From NCBI GenBank assembly GCA_016718565.1, contig JADKCZ010000001.1:806001-870000 (forward strand): 64,000 nt of DNA, given 5' to 3'. The notes below the pieces were generated by a model. The model saw nothing but the letters and a program-made list of their open reading frames with translations, did no database searches and was not told the DNA's origin. A program made the position numbers and the translations under genes. Shown here in pieces: positions 26,653 through 34,010 of the stretch. The first letter of the stretch is position 1. Every line of letters begins with the position of its first letter. This DNA is from Anaeromyxobacter sp. GTDB taxonomy: Bacteria; Myxococcota; Myxococcia; Myxococcales; Anaeromyxobacteraceae.

Positions 26653-26918
26653 CGGCGACCCTCCCGCCGGTCCAGGAACCGGAGCGCGAAGGCGGCGGTG
26701 GTGAGGACCGCCAGCAGCGCCAGGACGAGCGCCACGTCGCGCAGGGAGGGGGCGGCCAGCCACTCGGCGCAGACCAGCAGGATGGCCACGCCGGTGGTGC
26801 CGAAGAGCTGGGGGGCCAGCATCCGGTCGGCCTCGGTGGGGCCGAGGAAGACCCGCCAGAGGCCGGCCACCACGGTGGCGGCGAGGAAGAGCGCCAGGCC
26901 GGCCAGCACGGCGCTCAC
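26649..26918 (-). CDS. mrpF: Mrp-type Na+/H+ antiporter subunit F
   Basis: An 89-residue protein with three membrane segments and the MrpF mark WRVFLGPTEADRMLAPQLFGTTGVAILL, like the family G-P-t-x-x-D-R-v-x-a pattern. It is followed by SLRDVALVLALLAVLTTAAFALRFL. The GTG start overlaps the mrpE stop (GTGA) and the end overlaps mrpG. Confidence 0.92.
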   Translation of the reverse strand: MSAVLAGLALFLAATVVAGLWRVFLGPTEADRMLAPQLFGTTGVAILLVCAEWLAAPSLRDVALVLALLAVLTTAAFALRFLDRREGRR

Positions 26919-27418
26919 GCCGCGCCTCCCGGCCAGGGCAGCCCGTAGAGCGCCGCCACCCGCCGCTCCAGGTCGCGCACCTCGGCCGCGAGGCCCGGGC
27001 CGACGTCGAGGCCGTGGAGCTCGATGAGGTCGCCCCGCAGGTCCACCGAGAGCGTGCCCGGCAGCAGGCTGATGACGTCGGCGAGCAGCACCCGGGCCGC
27101 GCCCTCCGGCAGGGAGGTGCGCACCTCCGCGAAGCCCGGGGCCATCGGCATGGATGGTGAGAGCGCCCGGCGCGCCACGTCCCAGCCGCCCCGCAGCGAC
27201 TGCACGGCGAAGAAGCCGGCGAAGCGCAGGAGCGCCAGGGGCCTCGGCCAGCGGCGCGGCGGGGGGAAGACGAGGGCCGCGATCACCGCGGCGGCCAGGA
27301 CGGTGGGGAGGCCCACGCCCCAGGAACCCGGCCGGCCCTCGACCATGACCCACCAGGCCAGGGCCAGGGGCGGCGTCCAGGCGGCCGCGCGGGCAGAGTG
27401 GGAGCGGAGCGAGGCCAT
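26915..27418 (-). CDS. mrpE: Mrp-type Na+/H+ antiporter subunit E
   Basis: The 167-residue protein has N-terminal membrane segments (TPPLALAWWVMV, VLAAAVIAALVF) and a soluble C-terminal domain with ISLLPGTLSVDLRGDLIELHGLDV. This is the conserved MrpE segment (S-L-T-P-G-T-x-x-v-d). It is the first gene of the antiporter operon. No clean ribosome site is visible; an ATG at 27439 (7 residues longer) or a TTG at 27463 are alternatives. The divergent neighbour at 27558 is a CaCA antiporter. Confidence 0.88.
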   Translation of the reverse strand: MASLRSHSARAAAWTPPLALAWWVMVEGRPGSWGVGLPTVLAAAVIAALVFPPPRRWPRPLALLRFAGFFAVQSLRGGWDVARRALSPSMPMAPGFAEVRTSLPEGAARVLLADVISLLPGTLSVDLRGDLIELHGLDVGPGLAAEVRDLERRVAALYGLPWPGGAA

Positions 27419-27557
27419 GGGTGGCGGAGGGGGAAGCATGGTGGCTCGGCCGGTCCGGCGCAAGCGCTTGCTGGCTGGTCCCCGACCCGGGCCGGCGCGG
27501 CCAGGGCCCCGACCGGTCCGTGCGCGTCCTCCGGAAGTGTGGCAGGAGAATCATCCC

Positions 27558-28661
27558 ATGAGCCACTGGATGCTCGCCGCCTCACTCCTCGGCGGCCTGA
27601 TGGTCCTCACACTGGGTGCGGACCGGCTGGTCGCCGGCGCCTCCCGGCTGGCCGTCCTGGCCGGCATCTCGCCGCTCGTGGTGGGGCTCACGGTGGTGGC
27701 CTACGGCACCTCCACGCCGGAGCTGGTCATCTCGGTGAAGGCCGGCCTGGGCGGCAACCCGGACCTGGCGCTCGGGAACGTGGTCGGCTCCAACGTCTTC
27801 AACGTGCTCTTCATCCTGGGGGTGGCCGGGCTGGTGGCGCCGCTGGCGGTGGCCCGGCAGCTCGTCCGGCTCGAGGTGCCCATCATGATCGGCGCCTCGC
27901 TGGCGGTCTGGGCGCTGGCGCTCGACGGTGCCGTCGGGCGGTGGGACGGCCTCCTGCTTGCCGTGGGGATCGCCGCCTACACGACCTGGTCCATCTGGCG
28001 CAGCCGCCGCGAGGAGGCCGACCGGCGCGCCGCCACGCCCGCGCCGCCGGAGGCCGGACCGGCGGGCGGCCAGGGCCGGGGCCGGGAGCTCCTCTCGGGC
28101 CTGCTCTGGGTCGGCGCCGGCCTGGTCCTGCTGGTGGTGGGGGCTCGCCTCTTCGTGGACGGCTCGGTCGCCCTGGCGCGGCTGCTGGGCGTCTCGGACC
28201 TGGTCATCGGCCTGACCATCGTGGCGGCCGGGACCTCGCTGCCCGAGGTGGCCACCTCGGTGGTCGCCACCCTCCGCGGGGAGCGCGACATCGCCATCGG
28301 CAACGTGGTCGGCTCCAACATCTACAACCTGCTGGCCGTCCTGGGGGTCTCGGCGCTGGCTACGCCCGGGGGCCTGCGGGTCGCGCCCGCGCTGCTGGCC
28401 TTCGACCTGCCGGTCATGGTGGCGGTGGCGGTGGCCTGCCTGCCCATCTTCCTGACCGGCCTCTCCATCGCCAGGCTGGAGGCGGCCGCGTTCCTGGGCT
28501 TCTACCTGGCCTACGCCGCCTACCTGGTGCTCAAGGCGCAGGAGCACGACGCCCTGCGCGGCTTCACGGCGGTCATGCTGGAGTTCGTCATCCCGCTCGC
28601 GGTGCTGGGGATCGCGGTCTCGCTCTGGCGACACTTCCGCTCCCCGGCCGCGTCCCGGTGA
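27558..28661 (+). CDS. CaCA-family Na+/Ca2+ (or cation/H+) antiporter
   Basis: The 367-residue protein has two homologous halves of about five membrane segments each. Each half bears the alpha-repeat that forms the ion site: GLTVVAYGTSTPELVISV…GNVVGSNVFNVL near residues 42-80, and GLTIVAAGTSLPEVATSV…GNVVGSNIYNLLAVLG near residues 218-260. The acidic residues of the two G-T-S-x-P-E motifs are intact. It resembles YrbG. The halves are joined by an Arg-, Ala- and Pro-rich cytoplasmic loop (about residues 145-178). GGAG lies upstream of the ATG. It is divergent from the Mrp operon, so two cation exchangers may share one control region. Confidence 0.93.
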   Translation: MSHWMLAASLLGGLMVLTLGADRLVAGASRLAVLAGISPLVVGLTVVAYGTSTPELVISVKAGLGGNPDLALGNVVGSNVFNVLFILGVAGLVAPLAVARQLVRLEVPIMIGASLAVWALALDGAVGRWDGLLLAVGIAAYTTWSIWRSRREEADRRAATPAPPEAGPAGGQGRGRELLSGLLWVGAGLVLLVVGARLFVDGSVALARLLGVSDLVIGLTIVAAGTSLPEVATSVVATLRGERDIAIGNVVGSNIYNLLAVLGVSALATPGGLRVAPALLAFDLPVMVAVAVACLPIFLTGLSIARLEAAAFLGFYLAYAAYLVLKAQEHDALRGFTAVMLEFVIPLAVLGIAVSLWRHFRSPAASR

Positions 28662-28823
28662 GGCGTCGGTCCGGGCGGCGGCCAGATCAGGGTCCCCCGG
28701 GACATCCAAAAAACCACACCATCTCGTCGAACCTTCCTCATTTACACGGAGCCTCCGCGGCCCTATCTCCAGGGTGCTGCCGGCCAGGCGGGGCCGGGGC
28801 CACGTCCGCGAGGAGGGGGCATC
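28662..28823. other. Intergenic region before the universal stress protein gene
   Basis: This 162-bp stretch holds a pocket that is AT-rich for this genome (about 28704-28748, with an A6 run and CTCATTTACACGG). A short GTCCC/GGGAC dyad lies at its left edge. Such a pocket would fit a promoter for the plus-strand stress gene, but I could not assign -35/-10 boxes. GAGGAGG before the ATG is the ribosome site. Confidence 0.35.
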
Positions 28824-29768
28824 ATGAAGGGCCTGGACAACGTGTGGGTCTACGTCGAGGCGCGCGCGCCCGCCGAGCAGGCCCTGGCGGCCGCGATCGA
28901 GGCCGCGCGCCGCGGCGGCGGCGCGCTCACGGTGGTCGGCGCCATCGGCCGGTCGGAGGATCGGGTCTTCCAGACCACCTTCGGCCGGGAGATCCTGCGC
29001 ATGGTCCGCGACGACCGGGAGGCGCGCCTGCGCAACCTCGAGGAGATGGCCCGCGCCGCGCTCCCCCCGGGGCGCACCCGCTCGACCATGCTCGAGGGGG
29101 AGGTGCCCTGGCACAGCGTCGTGCTCCACGCCATCGCCCATCCTCCCGACGTCCTGGTGGTCCCCGCCCGCGGTGAAGACCCGTTCGGCCCGGACTCGGT
29201 GACCCAGCACCTCTTCCGCAAGTGCCCCGCGCCGGTCTGGTCGGTCCACCCGGGCCGGGCTCCGTTCCCGCGCCGGGCGCTCGCGGCCGTGGATCCTGGC
29301 GCGCCCGGCAGCGTCGAGCGCGACCTGGCACGCCGGGTCCTCGAGCTGTCCGTCCGGATGGCCGGCACGGGGCCGATCGAGCTCCACGCCGCCCACGCCT
29401 GGAGCGTGCCGTCCGAGTCGCTGATCAGGTCGAAGTTCGGGGCGAAGCGCACCCAGGCCTTCCTGGACCAGCAGCGGGAGCAGGCGCGGGAGCAGCTGGA
29501 GGCGCTGATCGCGGAGGCGCACCTCGAGTCCTCCCTGGCCGGCACGCACCTCCCCGCCGGCAACCCCGCGGCGGCGATCCCGGCCCTGGCCGATGAGCTC
29601 GATGCCGACCTGGTGGTGCTGGGCAGCGCGGGGCGCAACGGCCTGGCGGGCATCCTGATCGGCAGCACGGCCGAGGCCATCGTGACGCGCCTGGCCCGGT
29701 CCGTGGCGGTGGTGAAGCCCGCCGGCTACGTGTCGCCGGTGCGGCCCCTGGCGGCGGCGCGGTGGTGA
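28824..29768 (+). CDS. Tandem universal stress protein (UspE-like)
   Basis: The 314-residue protein holds two Usp domains, about residues 1-140 and 150-300. Domain 2 has an intact ATP-binding signature, VVLGSAGRNGLAGILIGSTAEAIV (G-2x-G-9x-G-S/T), near residues 269-292. In domain 1 the corresponding segment reads VVPARGEDPFGPDSVTQHLFRKCPAPV, without the full glycine pattern, so only domain 2 is likely to bind nucleotide. Ribosome site GAGGAGGGGG precedes the ATG. The last four codons, including the stop, are duplicated downstream. Roles in stress or redox adaptation are known for the family. Confidence 0.88.
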   Translation: MKGLDNVWVYVEARAPAEQALAAAIEAARRGGGALTVVGAIGRSEDRVFQTTFGREILRMVRDDREARLRNLEEMARAALPPGRTRSTMLEGEVPWHSVVLHAIAHPPDVLVVPARGEDPFGPDSVTQHLFRKCPAPVWSVHPGRAPFPRRALAAVDPGAPGSVERDLARRVLELSVRMAGTGPIELHAAHAWSVPSESLIRSKFGAKRTQAFLDQQREQAREQLEALIAEAHLESSLAGTHLPAGNPAAAIPALADELDADLVVLGSAGRNGLAGILIGSTAEAIVTRLARSVAVVKPAGYVSPVRPLAAARW

Positions 29769-29796
29769 GCGCGGTGGTGAGCGCGCGGCCGCGCGC
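29757..29796 (+). repeat. 12-bp tandem duplication across the stop codon, followed by a 16-bp palindrome
   Basis: GCGCGGTGGTGA occurs at 29757-29768 (the last four codons of the stress protein, with its stop) and again at 29769-29780, so the stop is present twice in frame. The palindrome GCGCGCGGCCGCGCGC at 29781-29796 follows directly and could act as a terminator hairpin, although without a T-run. Confidence 0.7.
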
Positions 29797-29898
29797 CTCC
29801 GGGCCCTGCGACGCGGCCGGAGCGGGCATGGACGTGGATGGGCAGCCAGCCGCGCCGCGACGGCCAGCCGCCGGCACTCGACGTGGAGGATGACCCCG

Positions 29899-30285
29899 AT
29901 GCCCACCCGACTCGGTACCTGGCTGCTCGGCTACGGCGCGTTCCTGGTCGCCGTGGGCGTCCTCGGCTACCTCTCGAACCCCGAGAAGGCGGCCACCGCG
30001 CTCGCCTCCGGCGGCACGTTCGGGGCGCTGTCGATGGCGTGGGGCCTGCTCCTGCGGAGCGGCCGCGGCTGGGCCCGCCAGGCGGCCATGGCGACGACCG
30101 GGTTCCTCACCCTGGTGTTCACCTGGCGCGCCGCGGCGGGCTGGCTGGCGGTCCTCGGCGGCCGTCCGGAGAAGCTGGTCGCCGCGGCCCTCATCACGGC
30201 CATGCTCGCCGCGTCGGTGGTGACGCTGGTGGTCCTGGCGAAAGGCGGGCTGCCCCCGCCGAAGGCGCCGCGGCCGTCGCCCTGA
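29899..30285 (+). CDS. Small four-helix membrane protein
   Basis: The 128-residue protein has four hydrophobic segments with small-residue patterns. The stretch GYLSNPEKAATALASGGTFGALSMAWGLLLRSGRGWARQAAM is reminiscent of the TMEM14/UPF0136 family of small integral membrane proteins, though I cannot confirm it. The ATG chosen lies 8 nt after GGAGGA; an in-frame ATG at 29890 overlaps that ribosome site and is less likely. It stands alone after the stress protein gene. Function unknown. Confidence 0.6.
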   Translation: MPTRLGTWLLGYGAFLVAVGVLGYLSNPEKAATALASGGTFGALSMAWGLLLRSGRGWARQAAMATTGFLTLVFTWRAAAGWLAVLGGRPEKLVAAALITAMLAASVVTLVVLAKGGLPPPKAPRPSP

Positions 30286-30294
30286 GGCGGAGGC

Positions 30295-30331
30295 GCCGCG
30301 GCGCCCGCGGTGGGGGCGGTGGCGCCGCGGC
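30295..30331. terminator. Bidirectional terminator-like stem between convergent genes
   Basis: GCCGCGGCGCC at 30295-30305 pairs perfectly (11 bp) with GGCGCCGCGGC at 30321-30331 across a 15-nt loop. It fills the space between the plus-strand stop at 30285 and the minus-strand stop at 30332. T-runs are absent. Confidence 0.5.
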
Positions 30332-31690
30332 CTAGAGCGCCGGCACCGTGGGCAGGTGGCGCAGCGACTCCTTCACCTTCTCCACCGGGTACTCGTAGTC
30401 CTCCAGCTGGCCGGCGAAGTAGGCGTCGTAGGAGGCCATGTCCACGTGGCCGTGGCCGGAGAGGTTGAAGAGGATGGTGCGCGGCTTCCCCTCCGCCTTG
30501 GCCGCCAGCGCCTCGTCGATGGCGCCGCGGATGGCGTGGCTCGACTCCGGGGCCGGGATGATGGCCTCGGTGCGGGCGAACATCACCGCCGCCTCGAAGC
30601 AGGCCAGCTGGTTCACCGCGCGGGCCTCCACCAGGCCGTGGTGCACCACCTGCGAGACCAGCGGCGAGGCGCCGTGGTAGCGCAGGCCGCCGGCGTGGAT
30701 GCCGGGCGGCATGAAGTCGTGACCCAGCGTGTACATCTTGGCCACCGGCGCCATCTTGGCGGTGTCGCCGAAGTCGAACTCGTAGACCCCCTTGGTGAGG
30801 GTGGGGCAGGAGCTCGGCTCCACGGCCAGCAGGCGCACCTGCTTGCCGGCGGCCTTGTCGGCCAGGAACGGGAAGGCGATGCCGGCGAAGTTGGAGCCGC
30901 CGCCGTGGCAGCCGATGACCACGTCCGGGTAGTCGCCGGCCAGCTTCAGCTGCTCCTTGGCCTCCAGCCCGATGACGGTCTGGTGCAGGCAGACGTGGTT
31001 GAGCACCGAGCCGAGGGCGTAGCGGGTGTCGTCGTGGGTGGCGGCGTCCTCCACCGCCTCCGAGATGGCGATGCCGAGCGAGCCCTGGTTGGTGGGGTCG
31101 GCGGCCAGGATGGCGCGGCCGGCGTTGGTGCGCGGGCTGGGCGAGGCCAGCACCTCGGCGCCCCACAGCTGCATCATCGACTTGCGGTAGGGCTTCTGGC
31201 CGTAGGAGACCTTCACCATGTAGACGGTGCACTCCAGGCCGAACATCTGGCAGGCCAGCGCGATGGAGGAGCCCCACTGGCCGGCGCCGGTCTCGGAGGC
31301 GATGCGCTTCGTGCCGGCCAGCTTGTTGTAGTAGGCCTGCGGGATGGCGGTGTTGGGCTTGTGGGAGCCGGCCGGCGAGACCCCCTCGTACTTGAAGTAG
31401 ATCTTGGCCGGCGTGCCGAGCAGCCGCTCCAGCCGGTGGGCCCGGATGAGCGGGCTGGGACGCCACAGCCGGTAGATCTCCCGGACCTCGTCGGGGATCT
31501 TGATCCAGCGCTCCGCCGACATCTCCTGCTCCAGCAGCCCGGGCGGGAAGAGCGGCAGCATGTCGGCCGGCGTGACCGGCTTCATGGTGCCGGGGTGCAG
31601 CACCGGCGCGGGTGGCGCGGGCAGGTCGGCGATGACGTTGTACCAGTGGGTGGGGATCTGGTTCTCGCCGAGCAGGAACTTGGTCTGCAT
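30332..31690 (-). CDS. trpB2: TrpB2-type tryptophan synthase beta chain
   Basis: A PLP enzyme that condenses indole and serine to tryptophan. The 452-residue length and the signatures PSPLIRAHRLERLL, SPAGSHKPNTAIPQAYYNK (PLP lysine near residue 111), TGAGQWGSSIALAC and IGCHGGGSNFAGIAFPF are those of the longer TrpB2 clade rather than classical TrpB. The gene is not next to trpA, which is usual for TrpB2; such enzymes may act alone on free indole or on phosphoserine. The ATG has AGGAG 5 nt upstream. A promoter with TTGACG and CCTAAT lies at 31754-31783. Confidence 0.93.
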   Translation of the reverse strand: MQTKFLLGENQIPTHWYNVIADLPAPPAPVLHPGTMKPVTPADMLPLFPPGLLEQEMSAERWIKIPDEVREIYRLWRPSPLIRAHRLERLLGTPAKIYFKYEGVSPAGSHKPNTAIPQAYYNKLAGTKRIASETGAGQWGSSIALACQMFGLECTVYMVKVSYGQKPYRKSMMQLWGAEVLASPSPRTNAGRAILAADPTNQGSLGIAISEAVEDAATHDDTRYALGSVLNHVCLHQTVIGLEAKEQLKLAGDYPDVVIGCHGGGSNFAGIAFPFLADKAAGKQVRLLAVEPSSCPTLTKGVYEFDFGDTAKMAPVAKMYTLGHDFMPPGIHAGGLRYHGASPLVSQVVHHGLVEARAVNQLACFEAAVMFARTEAIIPAPESSHAIRGAIDEALAAKAEGKPRTILFNLSGHGHVDMASYDAYFAGQLEDYEYPVEKVKESLRHLPTVPAL

Positions 31691-31753
31691 TCGACTCCTC
31701 GAGGTGGCCGCGCCGGGCGCGGCGGGGGGTGGCCCGGAAAAGTGGGGGAGGAG

Positions 31754-31783
31754 ATTAGGGCAGGAGCGGCGGCGCCGCGTCAA
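31754..31783 (-). promoter_or_regulatory. Probable sigma-70 promoter of trpB2
   Basis: On the minus strand TTGACG (31783-31778) is followed after 18 bp by CCTAAT (31759-31754). The expected start near 31747 gives a leader of about 57 nt to the ATG at 31690. The -10 matches four of six consensus bases. Confidence 0.55.
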
Positions 31784-31874
31784 GGCGCGCGGCGCCACCC
31801 GGCGGTCCGGCGCTGCCCGCTCTCCGGGCAGGCGGGGCTCGTGGCGGGGGCGGGGCCGGAGCCCTCCCGGCCGG

Positions 31875-32648
31875 CTACGCCATGACCTCGCCGCCGTCCA
31901 CGTGCAGCGACTGGCCGGTCACCACCGGGCTGCTGGCCAGGTAGACGGCCGCGTCGGCCACCTCCTCCGGCAGCGCGGCGCGGCCGATGGGGTTCCCCCG
32001 CAGCAGCGCCTTGCGCGCCTCGGCGTCGGTGCGCTGGGTGTGGAGCGCCACCTGCTCCACCGCGTCGTCCATCATCTTGGTCTCGGTCCAGCTCGGGCAG
32101 ATGGCGTTGACGGTGACGCCCTGGCGGGCGCCCTCGAGCGCCAGCGAGCGCGTCAGCCCCACCAGCCCGTGCTTGGAGGCGGCGTAGGCCGCGCCGAACT
32201 TCAGGCCGGTCTTGCCGGCCACCGAGGCCACGTTGACGACGCGGCCCCAGGTCCGGTCGTACATGCCCGGCAGGCAGGCGCGGGTCAGCAGGGCCGGGCC
32301 GGTCAGGTTGACGGCCAGCACGGCGTCCCAGCCGGCGTCGTCGAGCCCCTGCAGCGGGCCGACCACGTGCATCCCGGCGTTGTTGACCAGGATCTCCACC
32401 GGCCCGAGCGCGGCGGCCACCAGCCGCGGCGCCTCGGCGATCATGGCGCGATCGGCCAGGTCGAGCGGGAAGAAGTAGGTGCGCCGGCCCAGGGCGGCCA
32501 CCTCGCCGGCCACCGACTCCAGCTCCGGCAGGGTGCGCGCCGCCACCGCCACGTGCGCCCCGGCCCTGGCCAGCGCCAGCGCGATGGCCCGGCCGATGCC
32601 TCGCCCACCACCGGTGACCAGCGCGACGCGCCCCTCGATGGATTCCAT
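31875..32648 (-). CDS. Short-chain dehydrogenase/reductase (3-hydroxybutyrate dehydrogenase-like)
   Basis: A classical 257-residue SDR oxidoreductase. It has the NAD(P)-binding TGGGRGIG motif near residue 12, NNAG near residue 89, the catalytic Ser (VVNVASVAGK) and YxxxK (AAYAASKHGLVGLTRSLALE), and the C-terminal VTGQSLHVDGG. The ICPSWTETKM loop and overall pattern resemble 3-hydroxybutyrate or acetoacetyl-CoA type dehydrogenases, so the substrate could be a short beta-hydroxy acid. GGAGG lies before the ATG. It is monocistronic. Confidence 0.85.
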   Translation of the reverse strand: MESIEGRVALVTGGGRGIGRAIALALARAGAHVAVAARTLPELESVAGEVAALGRRTYFFPLDLADRAMIAEAPRLVAAALGPVEILVNNAGMHVVGPLQGLDDAGWDAVLAVNLTGPALLTRACLPGMYDRTWGRVVNVASVAGKTGLKFGAAYAASKHGLVGLTRSLALEGARQGVTVNAICPSWTETKMMDDAVEQVALHTQRTDAEARKALLRGNPIGRAALPEEVADAAVYLASSPVVTGQSLHVDGGEVMA

Positions 32649-32988
32649 GGTGATCCTCCGGTCGCGGCGGAGCTTAGGACCCGGCCGATGGGGTGGCAAC
32701 GCGCCCCCGCGCCACGGGCGCCCCCGGCGGGACTCCGCCGCCTCCATCCACCCACCAGGGGGGCGGTGTCATGCCTCCCGGGCCGGCACCTGGGGCCCGG
32801 GCCAGCCACCCTGGGTCCGCGCCCGGGCCGGGCAGGTGGCCGATCTCACTCGCCGTGACCTGGCGCGCTGCTTGAAACTTTCCTCTGCGGCGGAGCGGGG
32901 CATAATCCATCCGGGCCGCTGGCTGGGCCCCACCCGGCCGCTCCGAGCCGGGCCGGGGTTCGGCGTGCGGGGGGTCGCGAGGAGCAGA
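32649..32988. other. 340-bp divergent intergenic region
   Basis: The region separates the SDR gene (minus) from the PilZ-response regulator gene (plus). Most of it is GC-rich sequence with C-runs and no obvious gene. Near its right side TTGAAA at 32872-32877 and CATAAT at 32901-32906 are visible, but their 23-bp spacing is too long for one sigma-70 promoter; CATAAT alone may be a -10 box for the plus-strand gene. The sequence GCGAGGAGCAGA before 32989 is its ribosome site. Confidence 0.4.
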
Positions 32989-33849
32989 ATGTCCAAGGAG
33001 CGTCGCACCCACCCGAGGTTCCCCCTCCTGCTCAACGTCCAGTACCTGGACGCCGAGGCGGTCCTCGACACCACCGAGAACCTGTCGGCCACCGGGCTCT
33101 TCATCCGCACCGAGCGGCAGTTCACCCCGGGCGAGCGGACCGCGCTGGTGGTCTCCTTCCCGCAGCTGCTCGAACCGGTGGAGCTGATCGTCGAGGTGGT
33201 GCGCCACCGCGGCGGCGAGGGCGGCGCCCCGGGCGGGGTGGCGGTGCGCATCCCGGACGACCTGCCCGACCACCGCGCCAAGCTGGCCGAGGTGACCCGG
33301 CGCATCGCCACGGCGGCCCGCACCCAGGAGACCAGCTACCGGATCCTGCTGGTGGAGGACAACTCGCTGGTGGCCCAGATGTACGCCGCCGCCCTGCGCC
33401 GGCTCTCCGACACCGACAAGATCGCCGGGCTGGGCGTGGAGGTCTGCAACGACGGGGCGTCCGCCTGGGACCGGCTGGTGCGCACGCCGCCGGTGGACCT
33501 GCTCATCACCGACGTGTTCATGCCGGTGCTCTCGGGAATCGACCTCATCGAGCGGCTGCGCGCCGAGCCGCGGCTGGTGCACCTGCCGGTGGTGGTCATC
33601 ACCTCGGGCGGGGAGAAGGAGCGCGCCGAGCTGCAGGACCTGGGCGTCACGCTCTTCCTGCACAAGCCGGTCAAGTACCCGGACCTGGCCGACACCGTCC
33701 GCTTCCTCCTCAAGGCGCGAGCCGGCAAGGTGACCTCGCCGCCCCGGGCGGCGGTGGTGCCCCCGAACGAGCCCAACCCCAAGGCCTTGACGGATGCGCC
33801 GGCGCTGCCCAGCGTGGGGGATGCCAAGAAGCCGGCCCCCAGCCGGTGA
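32989..33849 (+). CDS. PilZ domain-response regulator receiver protein
   Basis: The 286-residue protein has an N-terminal PilZ domain (about residues 1-105; starts KERRTHPRFPLLLNVQYL with the RxxxR-like arginines, followed by TTENLSATGLFIRTE, the DxSxxG equivalent as ENLSATG). A CheY-like receiver domain follows (about residues 116-242; YRILLVEDNSLV, phosphoacceptor Asp175 in LLITDVFMPVLSGIDLIE, conserved Lys in FLHKPVKYPDL). The tail is a disordered Pro/Ala/Lys stretch. The layout is the myxobacterial PlpA/PixA-like arrangement of c-di-GMP or motility signalling; the partner kinase is not next to it. Two strong hairpins follow its stop. Confidence 0.9.
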   Translation: MSKERRTHPRFPLLLNVQYLDAEAVLDTTENLSATGLFIRTERQFTPGERTALVVSFPQLLEPVELIVEVVRHRGGEGGAPGGVAVRIPDDLPDHRAKLAEVTRRIATAARTQETSYRILLVEDNSLVAQMYAAALRRLSDTDKIAGLGVEVCNDGASAWDRLVRTPPVDLLITDVFMPVLSGIDLIERLRAEPRLVHLPVVVITSGGEKERAELQDLGVTLFLHKPVKYPDLADTVRFLLKARAGKVTSPPRAAVVPPNEPNPKALTDAPALPSVGDAKKPAPSR

Positions 33850-33908
33850 GCCGAAGACACCAGGTGCTTCGGCATCCGCCAGGCCCGCGCCCACCCCGGC
33901 GCGGGCCT
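33850..33908 (+). terminator. Two successive hairpins after the PilZ-receiver gene
   Basis: The first, at 33850-33873, has a perfect 7-bp stem (GCCGAAG/CTTCGGC) with an inner CACC/GGTG stem and starts right after the stop codon. The second, at 33881-33908, has a perfect 11-bp stem (AGGCCCGCGCC/GGCGCGGGCCT) with a 6-nt loop, followed by TC. It is likely an intrinsic terminator. Confidence 0.65.
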
Positions 33909-34010
33909 TCGCGTCCGGGGCGGCCCACCCGCCGAGGCCGTCGCGTCGTGGCGCGGCGCTGCCCGGGGCACGCCCGGGCGCAGGCCCGGCCCCGCCGCTA
34001 GGAGAGGGAC

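Noticed and set aside
32872..32906. Sigma-70 promoter TTGAAA…CATAAT for the PilZ-receiver gene
   Set aside because: The spacer would be 23 bp, outside the accepted 16-19 bp range; only the -10-like box is mentioned.
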